Shown here piece after piece: positions 18,123-25,750 of a DNA stretch of 64,000 nucleotides; position 1 is the first letter of the stretch, and each line of letters opens with the position of its first letter. Where the stretch lies: the NCBI RefSeq assembly GCF_013386765.1, contig NZ_JACARE010000038.1, positions 168,271-232,270 on the forward strand, in the 5' to 3' direction. The position numbers were made by a program, and so were the translations under genes. The notes under the pieces are model-generated. The model was not told where the DNA came from. It did no database searches and worked only from the letters and a program-made list of their open reading frames with translations. Origin of the DNA: Pseudomonas yamanorum. Its GTDB lineage: Bacteria > Pseudomonadota > Gammaproteobacteria > Pseudomonadales > Pseudomonadaceae.

Positions 18123-18216
18123 CCCGTAGCAGCTGTCGAGCCCCGGCGAGGCTGCGTCAGCGGAGTACCTGATACACCGCAACGCAGCCTCGCTGAAGCT
18201 CGACAGCTGCTACGGG
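18123..18216. repeat. REPIN-like inverted repeat of a third sequence family
   Basis: The ends CCCGTAGCAGCTGTCGAG and CTCGACAGCTGCTACGGG are perfect complements, with inner GCGAGGCTGCGT/ACGCAGCCTCGC arms. It has the same layout as the REPINs but an unrelated core. Only one copy is visible in this window. It lies between pepA and holC. Confidence 0.8.
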
Positions 18217-18264
18217 GTTTTCGTGAGGGTCGATCAGACAGTATTTACACATGCAGGCCCCCCA

Positions 18265-18693
18265 ATGACCCAAGTCGACTTCTATATATTGCCCAGCGCC
18301 GATCCTTCCGCGCGTCTGGACTTTGCCTGCAAGCTCACCGAAAAAGCCTGGCGCATGGGCCATCGCATCTACCTGCATTGCAGCGACGCCGCCCAGCGTG
18401 ACGACCTCGACGCCCGCCTGTGGCGCTTCAAGGGCGAAAGCTTCGTGCCCCACGGCCCCGCCGAATCAGAGCCGCAAGGCCTGGTGGTGTTGGGTTTGGG
18501 CGACAGCTGTGGCGATCACACCGACCTGCTGGTCAACCTCGACCTGAAAGTACCGGCCTTCGCCAAAGGCTTCGCCCGTGTGGCGGAAGTGGTGGTGGAA
18601 GATCCGGCTATTCGTCAGGCCGCGCGGGAGAGTTTCCGCTTCTACCGCGAACAGGGCTATTCTCTGCAAGATCACCGGCTACAACGACTTTGA
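18265..18693 (+). CDS. holC: DNA polymerase III chi subunit
   Basis: HolC (142 aa) links the clamp loader to SSB in the replisome. The start MTQVDFYILPS and the later GHRIYLHCSDAAQ are characteristic. I use the ATG at 18265, with AGG upstream, rather than the longer frame from 18223. It is followed 4 bases later by a small gene and then valS, the standard pepA-holC-valS order. Confidence 0.92.
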   Translation: MTQVDFYILPSADPSARLDFACKLTEKAWRMGHRIYLHCSDAAQRDDLDARLWRFKGESFVPHGPAESEPQGLVVLGLGDSCGDHTDLLVNLDLKVPAFAKGFARVAEVVVEDPAIRQAARESFRFYREQGYSLQDHRLQRL

Positions 18694-18697
18694 GCAC

Positions 18698-19105
18698 ATG
18701 ATGGACACTCCAAACCCGCTAAAAGACTCTGACCACCTGCTGGACGACCTTGAGTCGATCCGCAAGCTGCTCGGTGATGATGAGCTGCAACCGCCGCTGC
18801 TGACCGATGCGGTCAACGGTGACGTACAGATTCCCTTGCTGTTCGATATGGTCGGTGGCAAGCCTGTTGCCCCGGAACCGGTCGAAACGCCCGTTGCACC
18901 AGCCGCGCAGGCTCCGGCCGTTGCCGTACCTGCCGCCGAAAAAGCCCCCGACGCCCTGCTGCTGCACCTGGACAATGAACTGCGCGCCGCCGCGCAACTG
19001 ATCATGCAAGACGTGATCGACGATTTTGCCCCGCATATCGAAACCGAGATCAAGCGCCGGCTGGATGCGCGCATGGAGCGGTTGTTGAGCCAGTATCAGA
19101 ACTGA
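18698..19105 (+). CDS. Small acidic holC-linked protein of unknown function
   Basis: A 135-aa protein starting at either of two adjacent ATGs (18698 or 18701), 4 bp after holC. An acidic N-terminal part (DHLLDDLESIRKLLGDDE) is joined by a Pro/Ala-rich linker (about 58-88) to a helical C-terminal half ending RMERLLSQYQN. A protein of this kind sits between holC and valS in other pseudomonads. I do not know its role; position suggests a replisome or SSB link, which is only inference. Confidence 0.8.
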   Translation: MMDTPNPLKDSDHLLDDLESIRKLLGDDELQPPLLTDAVNGDVQIPLLFDMVGGKPVAPEPVETPVAPAAQAPAVAVPAAEKAPDALLLHLDNELRAAAQLIMQDVIDDFAPHIETEIKRRLDARMERLLSQYQN

Positions 19106-19122
19106 GTTCGAACCCAAATCCC

Positions 19123-19212
19123 TGTGGGAGCTGGCTTGCCTGCGATAGTGGTTTTTCAGTCAACCTCATCAGTGACTGCTACACCGCAATCGCAGGCAAG
19201 CCAGCTCCCACA
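19123..19212. repeat. REPIN
   Basis: TGTGGGAGCTGGCTTGCC at the left and its complement at the right, between the holC-linked gene and valS. Confidence 0.9.
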
Positions 19213-19278
19213 TTTGCCCTATCCCCCGTTATACTTGTCGGCTTTCCTGAATTAATGCCAACTAGGGTCCCGCCGCGC

Positions 19279-22125
19279 ATGGATAAGACCTACCAGCCGC
19301 ACGCTATTGAAACTTCCTGGTACCAGACCTGGGAGTCCGAGAATTATTTCGCTCCGCAAGGCGCGGGCGATTCCTACACCATCATGATTCCGCCACCGAA
19401 CGTCACTGGCAGCCTGCACATGGGCCATGGCTTCAACAACGCGATCATGGACGCCCTGATCCGTTTCCGCCGCATGCAGGGTCGCAACACCCTGTGGCAG
19501 CCGGGCACCGACCACGCCGGTATCGCCACCCAGATGCTGGTGGAACGCCAACTGGAAGCCACCGGCCAGAACCGTCACGACCTGGGCCGCGAGAAATTCC
19601 TCGAGAAAATCTGGGAATGGAAGGATCAGTCCGGCGGCAACATCAGCCGTCAGATCCGTCGCCTGGGTTCGTCCGTCGACTGGAGCCGCGAGCGCTTCAC
19701 CATGGACGACGGCCTGTCGGAAGCCGTGAAAGAAGCCTTCGTGCGCCTGCATGAAGACGGCCTGATCTACCGCGGCAAGCGCCTGGTCAACTGGGACACC
19801 AAGCTGCACACGGCGATTTCCGACCTTGAAGTGGAAAACCACGACGAGAAAGGTTTCCTGTGGAACCTCAAGTATCCGCTGGCTGATGGCGCCAAGACCG
19901 CCGAAGGCAATGACTACCTGATCGTCGCCACCACTCGTCCGGAAACCATGCTCGGCGACGCCGCCGTCGCGGTTAACCCGAACGACGAGCGTTACCAGGC
20001 GCTGATCGGCAAGTTCGTCGAGCTGCCGCTGGTTGGCCGTCGCATCCCGATCATCGCGGACGACTACTGCGACCCTGAATTCGGCACCGGCTGCGTGAAA
20101 ATCACCCCGGCCCACGATTTCAACGACTATGAAGTCGGCAAGCGCCACAACCTGCCGTTGCTGAACATCTTCGACAAAAACGCCGCTGTTCTGCCGGCCT
20201 GCCAGGTGTTCAACCTCGACGGCACGCTGAATGAGAGCATCGACGGCAAGATCCCGGCCGAATACGCCGGCCTCGACCGTTTTGAAGCGCGCAAGCAGAT
20301 CGTTGCCGCCTTCGACGCTGCCGGCCTGCTGGTCAGTGTCGACGACCACGGCCTGAAAGTGCCGAAAGGCGACCGTTCCGGCACCATCATCGAGCCTTGG
20401 CTGACCGACCAGTGGTACGTGTCGACCAAACCTCTGGCTGAGCCGGCGATTGCTGCGGTGGAAGACGGCCGTATCGCCTTCGTGCCGAAACAGTACGAAA
20501 ACATGTACTTCTCGTGGATGCGTGACATCCAGGATTGGTGCATCAGCCGTCAGCTGTGGTGGGGCCACCGGATTCCGGCCTGGTACGACGAGTCGGGCAA
20601 GGTCTACGTTGGCCGCGATGAAGCCGAAGTGCGTGCCAAGCACAACCTCGGCCCGGACGTGGCGCTGCAACAGGACAACGACGTACTGGACACCTGGTTC
20701 AGCTCGGGCCTGTGGACGTTCTCCACCTTGGGCTGGCCGGAAAAAACCGAGTTCCTCGAGAAATTCCACCCGACTGACGTGCTGGTGACCGGCTTCGACA
20801 TCATTTTCTTCTGGGTCGCCCGGATGATCATGCTCACCATGCATTTGGTGAAAAACGAAGACGGCACCCCGCAGGTACCGTTCAAGACCGTGTACGTGCA
20901 CGGCCTGGTACGTGATGGCCAGGGCCAGAAGATGTCCAAGTCCAAAGGCAACGTCCTGGACCCGCTGGACATCATCGACGGCATCGACCTGGAAACCCTG
21001 GTGCAGAAACGCACCTCGGGCCTGATGCAGCCGAAACTGGCGAAGAAAATCGAGAAGCAGACCCGCGATGAATTCGCCGACGGCATCGCCAGCTATGGCA
21101 CCGATGCCCTGCGCTTCACTTTCTGCTCGCTGGCATCCACCGGTCGCGACATCAAGTTCGACATGGGCCGCGTCGAAGGCTATCGCAACTTCTGCAACAA
21201 GATCTGGAACGCCGCGCGCTACGTGCTGGATAAAGGCGAAGACTGCGGCCAGAACGGCGAGGCCATCGAGCTGTCCCTGGCGGACCGCTGGATCATCTCC
21301 CAGTTGCAGCGCACCGAAGCCGAAGTGACCCGCCAACTCGACCAGTTCCGCTTCGACCTCGCGGCGCAGGCCTTGTACGAGTTCATCTGGAACCAGTATT
21401 GCGACTGGTACCTGGAACTCTCCAAGCCCGTGCTGTGGGACGAGAACGCGCCGATCGAACGTCAGCGTGGCACCCGTCACACCCTGGTCCGCGTGCTGGA
21501 AGTGGCGCTGCGCCTGGCGCACCCGTTCATGCCGTTCATCACCGAAGAAATCTGGCAGCGCCTCGCGCCGCTGGCCGGCAAAGACGGCAAGACCATCATG
21601 CTGCAGCCTTGGCCGGTGGCCAACGAAGCGCGCATTGATGAGGCCGCCGAAAGCGATATCGAATGGCTCAAGACCCTGATGCTCGGCACGCGCAACATCC
21701 GCGCCGAAATGAACATCGGGCCGGGCAAGCCACTGGCGGTGTTCGTGAAGAACGCCAGCGCCGAAGATCAGCGTCGTCTCACCGAGAATGACGCCTTGCT
21801 GAAGAAGCTGGCGAAGCTGGAGTCGATCACCGTATTGGCCGCTGGCGCCGAAGCACCGCTGTCTGCTACCGCTCTGGTGGGCGAGATGGAAGTGCTGGTG
21901 CCGATGGCCGGCCTGATCGACAAAGGTGCCGAGCTTGCGCGTCTGGACAAGGAAATCCTGCGTCTGCAAGGCGAAGTGCAGCGGGTGGGCGGCAAGCTGT
22001 CCAACGCGGCGTTCGTCGACAAGGCGCCGGCCGAAGTCATCGAGAAAGAGCGCGCCAAGCTGGCCGAGGCTGAACAGGCCTTGGGCAAGCTGGCCGAGCA
22101 ACACGCACGGATTTCCAGCCTTTAA
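19279..22125 (+). CDS. valS: Valyl-tRNA synthetase
   Basis: ValS (948 aa) charges tRNA-Val and edits misactivated threonine. The class I motifs are HMGH (in SLHMGHGFNNA) and KMSKS (in GQKMSKSKGN). The CP1 editing domain contains TTRPETMLGD. A C-terminal coiled coil (about 880-945) is typical. I use the ATG at 19279 (MDKTYQPHAIE); an upstream ATG at 19255 has no ribosome-binding site. The gene ends at a strong terminator. Confidence 0.96.
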   Translation: MDKTYQPHAIETSWYQTWESENYFAPQGAGDSYTIMIPPPNVTGSLHMGHGFNNAIMDALIRFRRMQGRNTLWQPGTDHAGIATQMLVERQLEATGQNRHDLGREKFLEKIWEWKDQSGGNISRQIRRLGSSVDWSRERFTMDDGLSEAVKEAFVRLHEDGLIYRGKRLVNWDTKLHTAISDLEVENHDEKGFLWNLKYPLADGAKTAEGNDYLIVATTRPETMLGDAAVAVNPNDERYQALIGKFVELPLVGRRIPIIADDYCDPEFGTGCVKITPAHDFNDYEVGKRHNLPLLNIFDKNAAVLPACQVFNLDGTLNESIDGKIPAEYAGLDRFEARKQIVAAFDAAGLLVSVDDHGLKVPKGDRSGTIIEPWLTDQWYVSTKPLAEPAIAAVEDGRIAFVPKQYENMYFSWMRDIQDWCISRQLWWGHRIPAWYDESGKVYVGRDEAEVRAKHNLGPDVALQQDNDVLDTWFSSGLWTFSTLGWPEKTEFLEKFHPTDVLVTGFDIIFFWVARMIMLTMHLVKNEDGTPQVPFKTVYVHGLVRDGQGQKMSKSKGNVLDPLDIIDGIDLETLVQKRTSGLMQPKLAKKIEKQTRDEFADGIASYGTDALRFTFCSLASTGRDIKFDMGRVEGYRNFCNKIWNAARYVLDKGEDCGQNGEAIELSLADRWIISQLQRTEAEVTRQLDQFRFDLAAQALYEFIWNQYCDWYLELSKPVLWDENAPIERQRGTRHTLVRVLEVALRLAHPFMPFITEEIWQRLAPLAGKDGKTIMLQPWPVANEARIDEAAESDIEWLKTLMLGTRNIRAEMNIGPGKPLAVFVKNASAEDQRRLTENDALLKKLAKLESITVLAAGAEAPLSATALVGEMEVLVPMAGLIDKGAELARLDKEILRLQGEVQRVGGKLSNAAFVDKAPAEVIEKERAKLAEAEQALGKLAEQHARISSL

Positions 22126-22138
22126 GGGGCAGCCCGTG

Positions 22139-22170
22139 TGAAAAAAGAGACCTTCGGGTCTCTTTTTTTT
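22139..22170 (+). terminator. Rho-independent terminator of valS
   Basis: AAAGAGACC, a TTCG loop and GGTCTCTTTTTTTT lie 14 bp after the valS stop, a textbook stem with an 8-T tail. Confidence 0.93.
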
Positions 22171-22211
22171 GCCCGCAGAACACTGCTATTTCTCTTTGGA
22201 AACCCGATCAA

Positions 22212-22298
22212 TGTGGGAGCTGGCTTGCCTGCGATGGCATCACCTCGGCCTGGCAGATGCACCGAATCGCCTGCATCGCAGGCAAGCCAGCTCCCACA
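22212..22298. repeat. REPIN
   Basis: Head TGTGGGAGCTGGCTTGCC and its complement at the far end, between valS and rlmF. Confidence 0.9.
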
Positions 22299-22372
22299 TT
22301 TGACCGAGTTCGACCAAGGAATGTGTGACAATACCCGCCACTTTTGAAACAACCCCAGAATCGACGCAGCCC

Positions 22373-23392
22373 ATGACCGCCCCCAGCACACCCAAAGCAC
22401 CGCGCAAGAAGCCCAAATCCACCACGCCGGCCAAGCCTGTCGTGCCCCGGAAAGAAGCCACCTTGCACCCGCGTAACCGCCACCAGGGCCGTTACGACTT
22501 CCAGGCGCTGATCAAGACCACGCCGGAACTGGCGCAATTCGTGATCATCAACCCGTACGGCAAGGAAAGCATCGACTTCGCCAGCCCCGACGCGGTACGA
22601 GTGTTCAACCGGGCGTTGCTCAAGGCGTTCTACGGCATCAATCACTGGGACATCCCGGCTGACTACCTCTGCCCACCGGTGCCAGGCCGCGCCGACTACG
22701 TGCACTTCCTCGCCGACCTGCTGGCCAGCGTCAACGAAGGCGTGATCCCCCGCGGTGCACCGGTGAAGGTGCTGGACATCGGCATGGGCGCCAACTGCGT
22801 CTACCCGTTGATCGGCTACAGCGAGTACCGCTGGAATTTCCTCGGTTCGGAAGTCGACCCCACCGCCGTGGCCGCCGCCAAGGCGATCGTGCAGTCCAAC
22901 GGGCTGAACAAGGCCATCCAGCTGCGCCAGCAAACCAATCCCAAGCAGATCCTGCTGGGCCTGCTGGAGCCGGGCGAGCGTTTTGACCTGACCATGTGCA
23001 ACCCGCCCTTCCACGCCTCGATGGATGAAGCGACCAAGGGCAGCGAGCGCAAATGGCGTGCATTGGGCAAGGCGGATCCGAAACGCAAGTTGCCGGTGCT
23101 GAACTTCGGTGGCCAGTCGGCGGAATTGTGGTGTGAAGGCGGCGAAGCACGGTTTGTGACGCAACTGATCGCTGAAAGCGCGCATTTCCAGCATAAAGTG
23201 CTGTGGTTCAGCACCCTGGTGTCCAAGGCGTCGAACTTGCCGGCGATCCAGACTGCGCTGAAAAAGGCCGGTGTGCTGGAGAGCCAGGTAGTGGAGATGT
23301 CCCAGGGCCAGAAGCAGAGCCGCTTCGTCGCCTGGACCTTCCAGACCCCGAGCGAGCAACAGGTGTGGCGCCAGCGCTGGGCGCGCGACTAA
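22373..23392 (+). CDS. rlmF: 23S rRNA (adenine1618-N6)-methyltransferase RlmF
   Basis: RlmF (339 aa) methylates A1618 of 23S rRNA. The N6-adenine methyltransferase motif NPPF is in TMCNPPFHASMDEA, and the SAM-binding loop is DIGMGANCVYPLIG. A basic Pro/Lys-rich N-terminus precedes LHPRNRHQGRYDF. The ATG at 22373 gives the common MTAP start; an upstream GTG at 22325 would add 16 residues. It is flanked by REPINs on both sides. Confidence 0.92.
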   Translation: MTAPSTPKAPRKKPKSTTPAKPVVPRKEATLHPRNRHQGRYDFQALIKTTPELAQFVIINPYGKESIDFASPDAVRVFNRALLKAFYGINHWDIPADYLCPPVPGRADYVHFLADLLASVNEGVIPRGAPVKVLDIGMGANCVYPLIGYSEYRWNFLGSEVDPTAVAAAKAIVQSNGLNKAIQLRQQTNPKQILLGLLEPGERFDLTMCNPPFHASMDEATKGSERKWRALGKADPKRKLPVLNFGGQSAELWCEGGEARFVTQLIAESAHFQHKVLWFSTLVSKASNLPAIQTALKKAGVLESQVVEMSQGQKQSRFVAWTFQTPSEQQVWRQRWARD

Positions 23393-23395
23393 CCC

Positions 23396-23489
23396 TGTGG
23401 CGAGGGAGCTTGCTCCCGTTGGAGTGCGCAGCGCTCCCAGAATCTTGGGGCAGCTGTGCAACCCAACGGGAGCAAGCTCCCTCGCCACA
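23396..23489. repeat. REPIN (GTGGCGAGGGAGC family)
   Basis: TGTGGCGAGGGAGCTTGCTC at the left and the exact complement at the right, with an internal GGAGTGCGCAGCGCTCC hairpin. It begins 3 bp after the rlmF stop. Confidence 0.9.
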
Positions 23490-23515
23490 GAAAGCACCGC
23501 ATAAATCGCAGGCAA

Positions 23516-23560
23516 CAAAAAACCGCGCCCGGATCACTCCGGAGCGCGGTTTTTTTTGCT
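23516..23560 (-). terminator. Terminator of hupN (bidirectional)
   Basis: ACCGCGC and GCGCGGT pair around a CCGG-containing inner stem, flanked by A6 on one side and T8 on the other. It lies just beyond the hupN stop and would also stop leftover rlmF transcription. Confidence 0.88.
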
Positions 23561-23565
23561 GCGTC

Positions 23566-23847
23566 TTACTTGTTAACAGCGTCGGTCAGGCCTTTGGCCA
23601 CAACCAGCTTGATAACTTTCTTGGCAGCGATTTCGATGGCAGCGCCAGTCGAAGGGTTACGGCCAGTACGGGCAGGACGCTCGGTCACTTTCAGTTTGCC
23701 AACGCCTGGCAGAGTGATTTCGCCGCCGTTTTCCAGCTGATCAGCAACGATCTGGCTCAGTTGGTCCAGCAGAGCACGCACGGTAGTTTTCGGTGCGTCT
23801 ACAGCTTCAGCCAGATCAGCGATCAGTTGGTCTTTAGTAATAGCCAT
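23566..23847 (-). CDS. hupN: HU-family DNA-binding protein HupN
   Basis: A 93-aa nucleoid protein that bends DNA without strong sequence preference. The HU signature GRNPSTGAAIEI and the start MAITKDQLIADLAEA are clear. It differs from HupB by the inserted DAPKTTVRALLDQL segment and belongs to the HupN type of pseudomonads, which sits next to ndpA. GGAAGGA precedes the ATG. Confidence 0.9.
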   Translation of the reverse strand: MAITKDQLIADLAEAVDAPKTTVRALLDQLSQIVADQLENGGEITLPGVGKLKVTERPARTGRNPSTGAAIEIAAKKVIKLVVAKGLTDAVNK

Positions 23848-24244
23848 TGTGGTGTTCCTTCCCTATCAAATTCATTTGGATTGCAGAGTGCAGTGTCAGC
23901 CATCGAGCCCTGCCATCAAGGCCTGGCACCCAAGGGCTATAACCACGAAGATCGGGGTTATAGATACCTGAAACCGGGTTTGGTTCGACCTGACAAATGC
24001 TGAATGCACGCTTAACGCCCAGACTGCGCGTAAGACGGGGCAAAACTAGCACAGAGACGGGGAAATATCCGCCTCAACATACCCATTTGGTCAGCTTTAT
24101 CGCTCTAAACCGTGAAAAAAAGGCATATGGCCTGTCGGAGAGCACCCAAAACGCCCTTCGAACAGCGCCATCCCCAGCGGGTGCGGTACACTGGCGACTT
24201 TTTCCGGGAGCCCCACCACTCCCCTTCAACCAGCCGAGAAGCCC
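23848..24244. other. Divergent hupN/ndpA intergenic region (397 bp)
   Basis: No gene is seen. It must hold the promoters of both nucleoid genes. One clear structure is an 8-bp inverted repeat, CTATAACC (23937-23944) and GGTTATAG (23956-23963), about 90 bp upstream of hupN, a possible regulator site. I could not assign -10/-35 boxes with confidence. Confidence 0.5.
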
Positions 24245-25249
24245 ATGCCGATCCGTCATTGCATCGTCCACCTGATCGACAAAAAACCCGACGGCACACC
24301 CGCAGTTCTCCACGCCCGCGACTCCGAGCTTGCCGAGTCGGCGGCGATCGAGAACATGCTCGCCGACCTCAACGAGAGCTATAACGCCAAACAAGGCAAG
24401 GCCTGGGGCTTTTTCCATGCCGAGTCCGGCGCGCACCCGTTCAGCGGCTGGTTGAAGGAATATTTCGACGGCGGCAAGGATTTCACCGCCTTCAGCCGCA
24501 TTGCCGTGGAGCACCTGCAAAAGCTGATGGAGGAGTCCAACCTCTCCACCGGCGGCCACGTGCTGTTTGCCCACTATCAACAAGGCATGACCGATTACCT
24601 GGCCATCGCCCTGCTGCACCACAGTGAAGGCGTGGCCGTGACCGACCAGTTGGACGTGACCCCGTCCCGCCACCTGGACCTGGGCCAATTGCACCTGGCC
24701 GCGCGGATCAACGTCTCCGAGTGGCAGAACAACAAGCAGTCCAAGCAGTACATCTCGTTTATCAAGGGCAAGAACGGCAAGAAGGTCTCGGAGTACTTCC
24801 GCGACTTTATCGGCTGCCAGGAAGGCGTCGACGGCCCGGGCGAGACCCGCACCCTGCTCAAGGCTTTCAGTGACTTTGTGGAAAGCGAAGACCTGCCGGA
24901 CGAATCCGCCCGCGAAAAAACCAAAACCCTGGTGGACTACGCCAGCAGCCAGGCCAAGCTCGGCGAACCGATGGGCCTGGAAGAGCTGTCGGGGCTGATC
25001 GACGAAGAGCGGCCAAAAGCCTTCTACGACCACATCCGCAACAAGGACTACGGCCTGTCGCCGGAAATTCCGGCGGATAAACGCACCCTGAACCAGTTCC
25101 GCCGCTTCACCGGGCGCGCCGAAGGCCTGTCCATCAGCTTTGAAGCGCACCTGCTGGGCGACAAGATCGAGTACGACGAAGCCGCCGGCACCTTGATCAT
25201 CAAGGGCCTGCCGACCCAGTTGACCGACCAGCTCAAGCGTCGCAACTGA
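24245..25249 (+). CDS. ndpA: Nucleoid-associated protein NdpA (YejK family)
   Basis: A 334-aa protein of the YejK family, which co-purifies with the bacterial nucleoid; the biochemical function is poorly known. The start MPIRHCIVHLIDKKPDG and the end DKIEYDEAAGTLIIKGLP are typical, and the length fits. It is divergent from hupN, an arrangement kept in other pseudomonads. The next gene starts on the last base of its stop codon. Confidence 0.9.
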   Translation: MPIRHCIVHLIDKKPDGTPAVLHARDSELAESAAIENMLADLNESYNAKQGKAWGFFHAESGAHPFSGWLKEYFDGGKDFTAFSRIAVEHLQKLMEESNLSTGGHVLFAHYQQGMTDYLAIALLHHSEGVAVTDQLDVTPSRHLDLGQLHLAARINVSEWQNNKQSKQYISFIKGKNGKKVSEYFRDFIGCQEGVDGPGETRTLLKAFSDFVESEDLPDESAREKTKTLVDYASSQAKLGEPMGLEELSGLIDEERPKAFYDHIRNKDYGLSPEIPADKRTLNQFRRFTGRAEGLSISFEAHLLGDKIEYDEAAGTLIIKGLPTQLTDQLKRRN

Positions 25250-25599
25250 TGCTGGGCGGGGTTCTGAAGAAAGTCCTGCTGGTGTTGCTGGTGGTGGTGG
25301 TTATCCAGAACTGGGGCAAGATCGAGCGGTTGTTCAACCCCTCGCAGGTGGTGCCGGAGCAGACACGCGCAGCGGCGCGCGTGGTGCTGTATTCCACCGA
25401 GTGGTGCGGCTACTGCAAGCAGATCCAGCGCTTCCTGGATTCCAAAGGGATTCCCTACCAGGCGTTTGATATCGAGAAGGACGCCCAGGCGCGCAAGGCG
25501 TACGAGGCGTTGGGTGGTGGCGGGATTCCGTTTGTGGACGTGAATGGCACGCTGATTCGGGACTACAACCCGGAAGCGATCATGGCGGCCTTAAAGTAA
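25249..25599 (+). CDS. Membrane-anchored glutaredoxin-like protein
   Basis: A 116-aa protein with an N-terminal membrane anchor (about 5-21) and a glutaredoxin domain. The active site is CGYC near residue 55 in STEWCGYCKQIQRF, and the cis-proline follows in GGGIPFVDVNG. The reverse topology is possible, so I cannot say which side the domain faces. The ATG shares one base with the ndpA stop, so translation is probably coupled. Confidence 0.85.
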   Translation: MLGGVLKKVLLVLLVVVVIQNWGKIERLFNPSQVVPEQTRAAARVVLYSTEWCGYCKQIQRFLDSKGIPYQAFDIEKDAQARKAYEALGGGGIPFVDVNGTLIRDYNPEAIMAALK

Positions 25600-25630
25600 T
25601 CCAGCCCCACCCAGTGTGGGAACAGGCGTG

Positions 25631-25718
25631 TGTGGGAGCTGGCTTGCCTGCGATAGCATCACCTCAGTGCAACTGACTGACCGAGGTGCCTGCATCGCGG
25701 GCAAGCCCGGCTCCCACA
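25631..25718. repeat. REPIN
   Basis: TGTGGGAGCTGGCTTGCC at the left and a diverged complement (GGCAAGCCCGGCTCCCACA) at the right; a decayed head TGTGGGAACAGGCG lies just before it at 25615. It sits between the glutaredoxin gene and the convergent receptor gene. Confidence 0.88.
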
Positions 25719-25750
25719 CAATCCCATTTCCACCCAGGAAGGTGTGTGGC

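Noticed and set aside
19252..22104. A 950-residue open frame antisense to the whole of valS
   Set aside because: It mirrors valS codon structure in high-GC DNA, has His/Gln/Val-rich composition without any family motif, and valS is certain.
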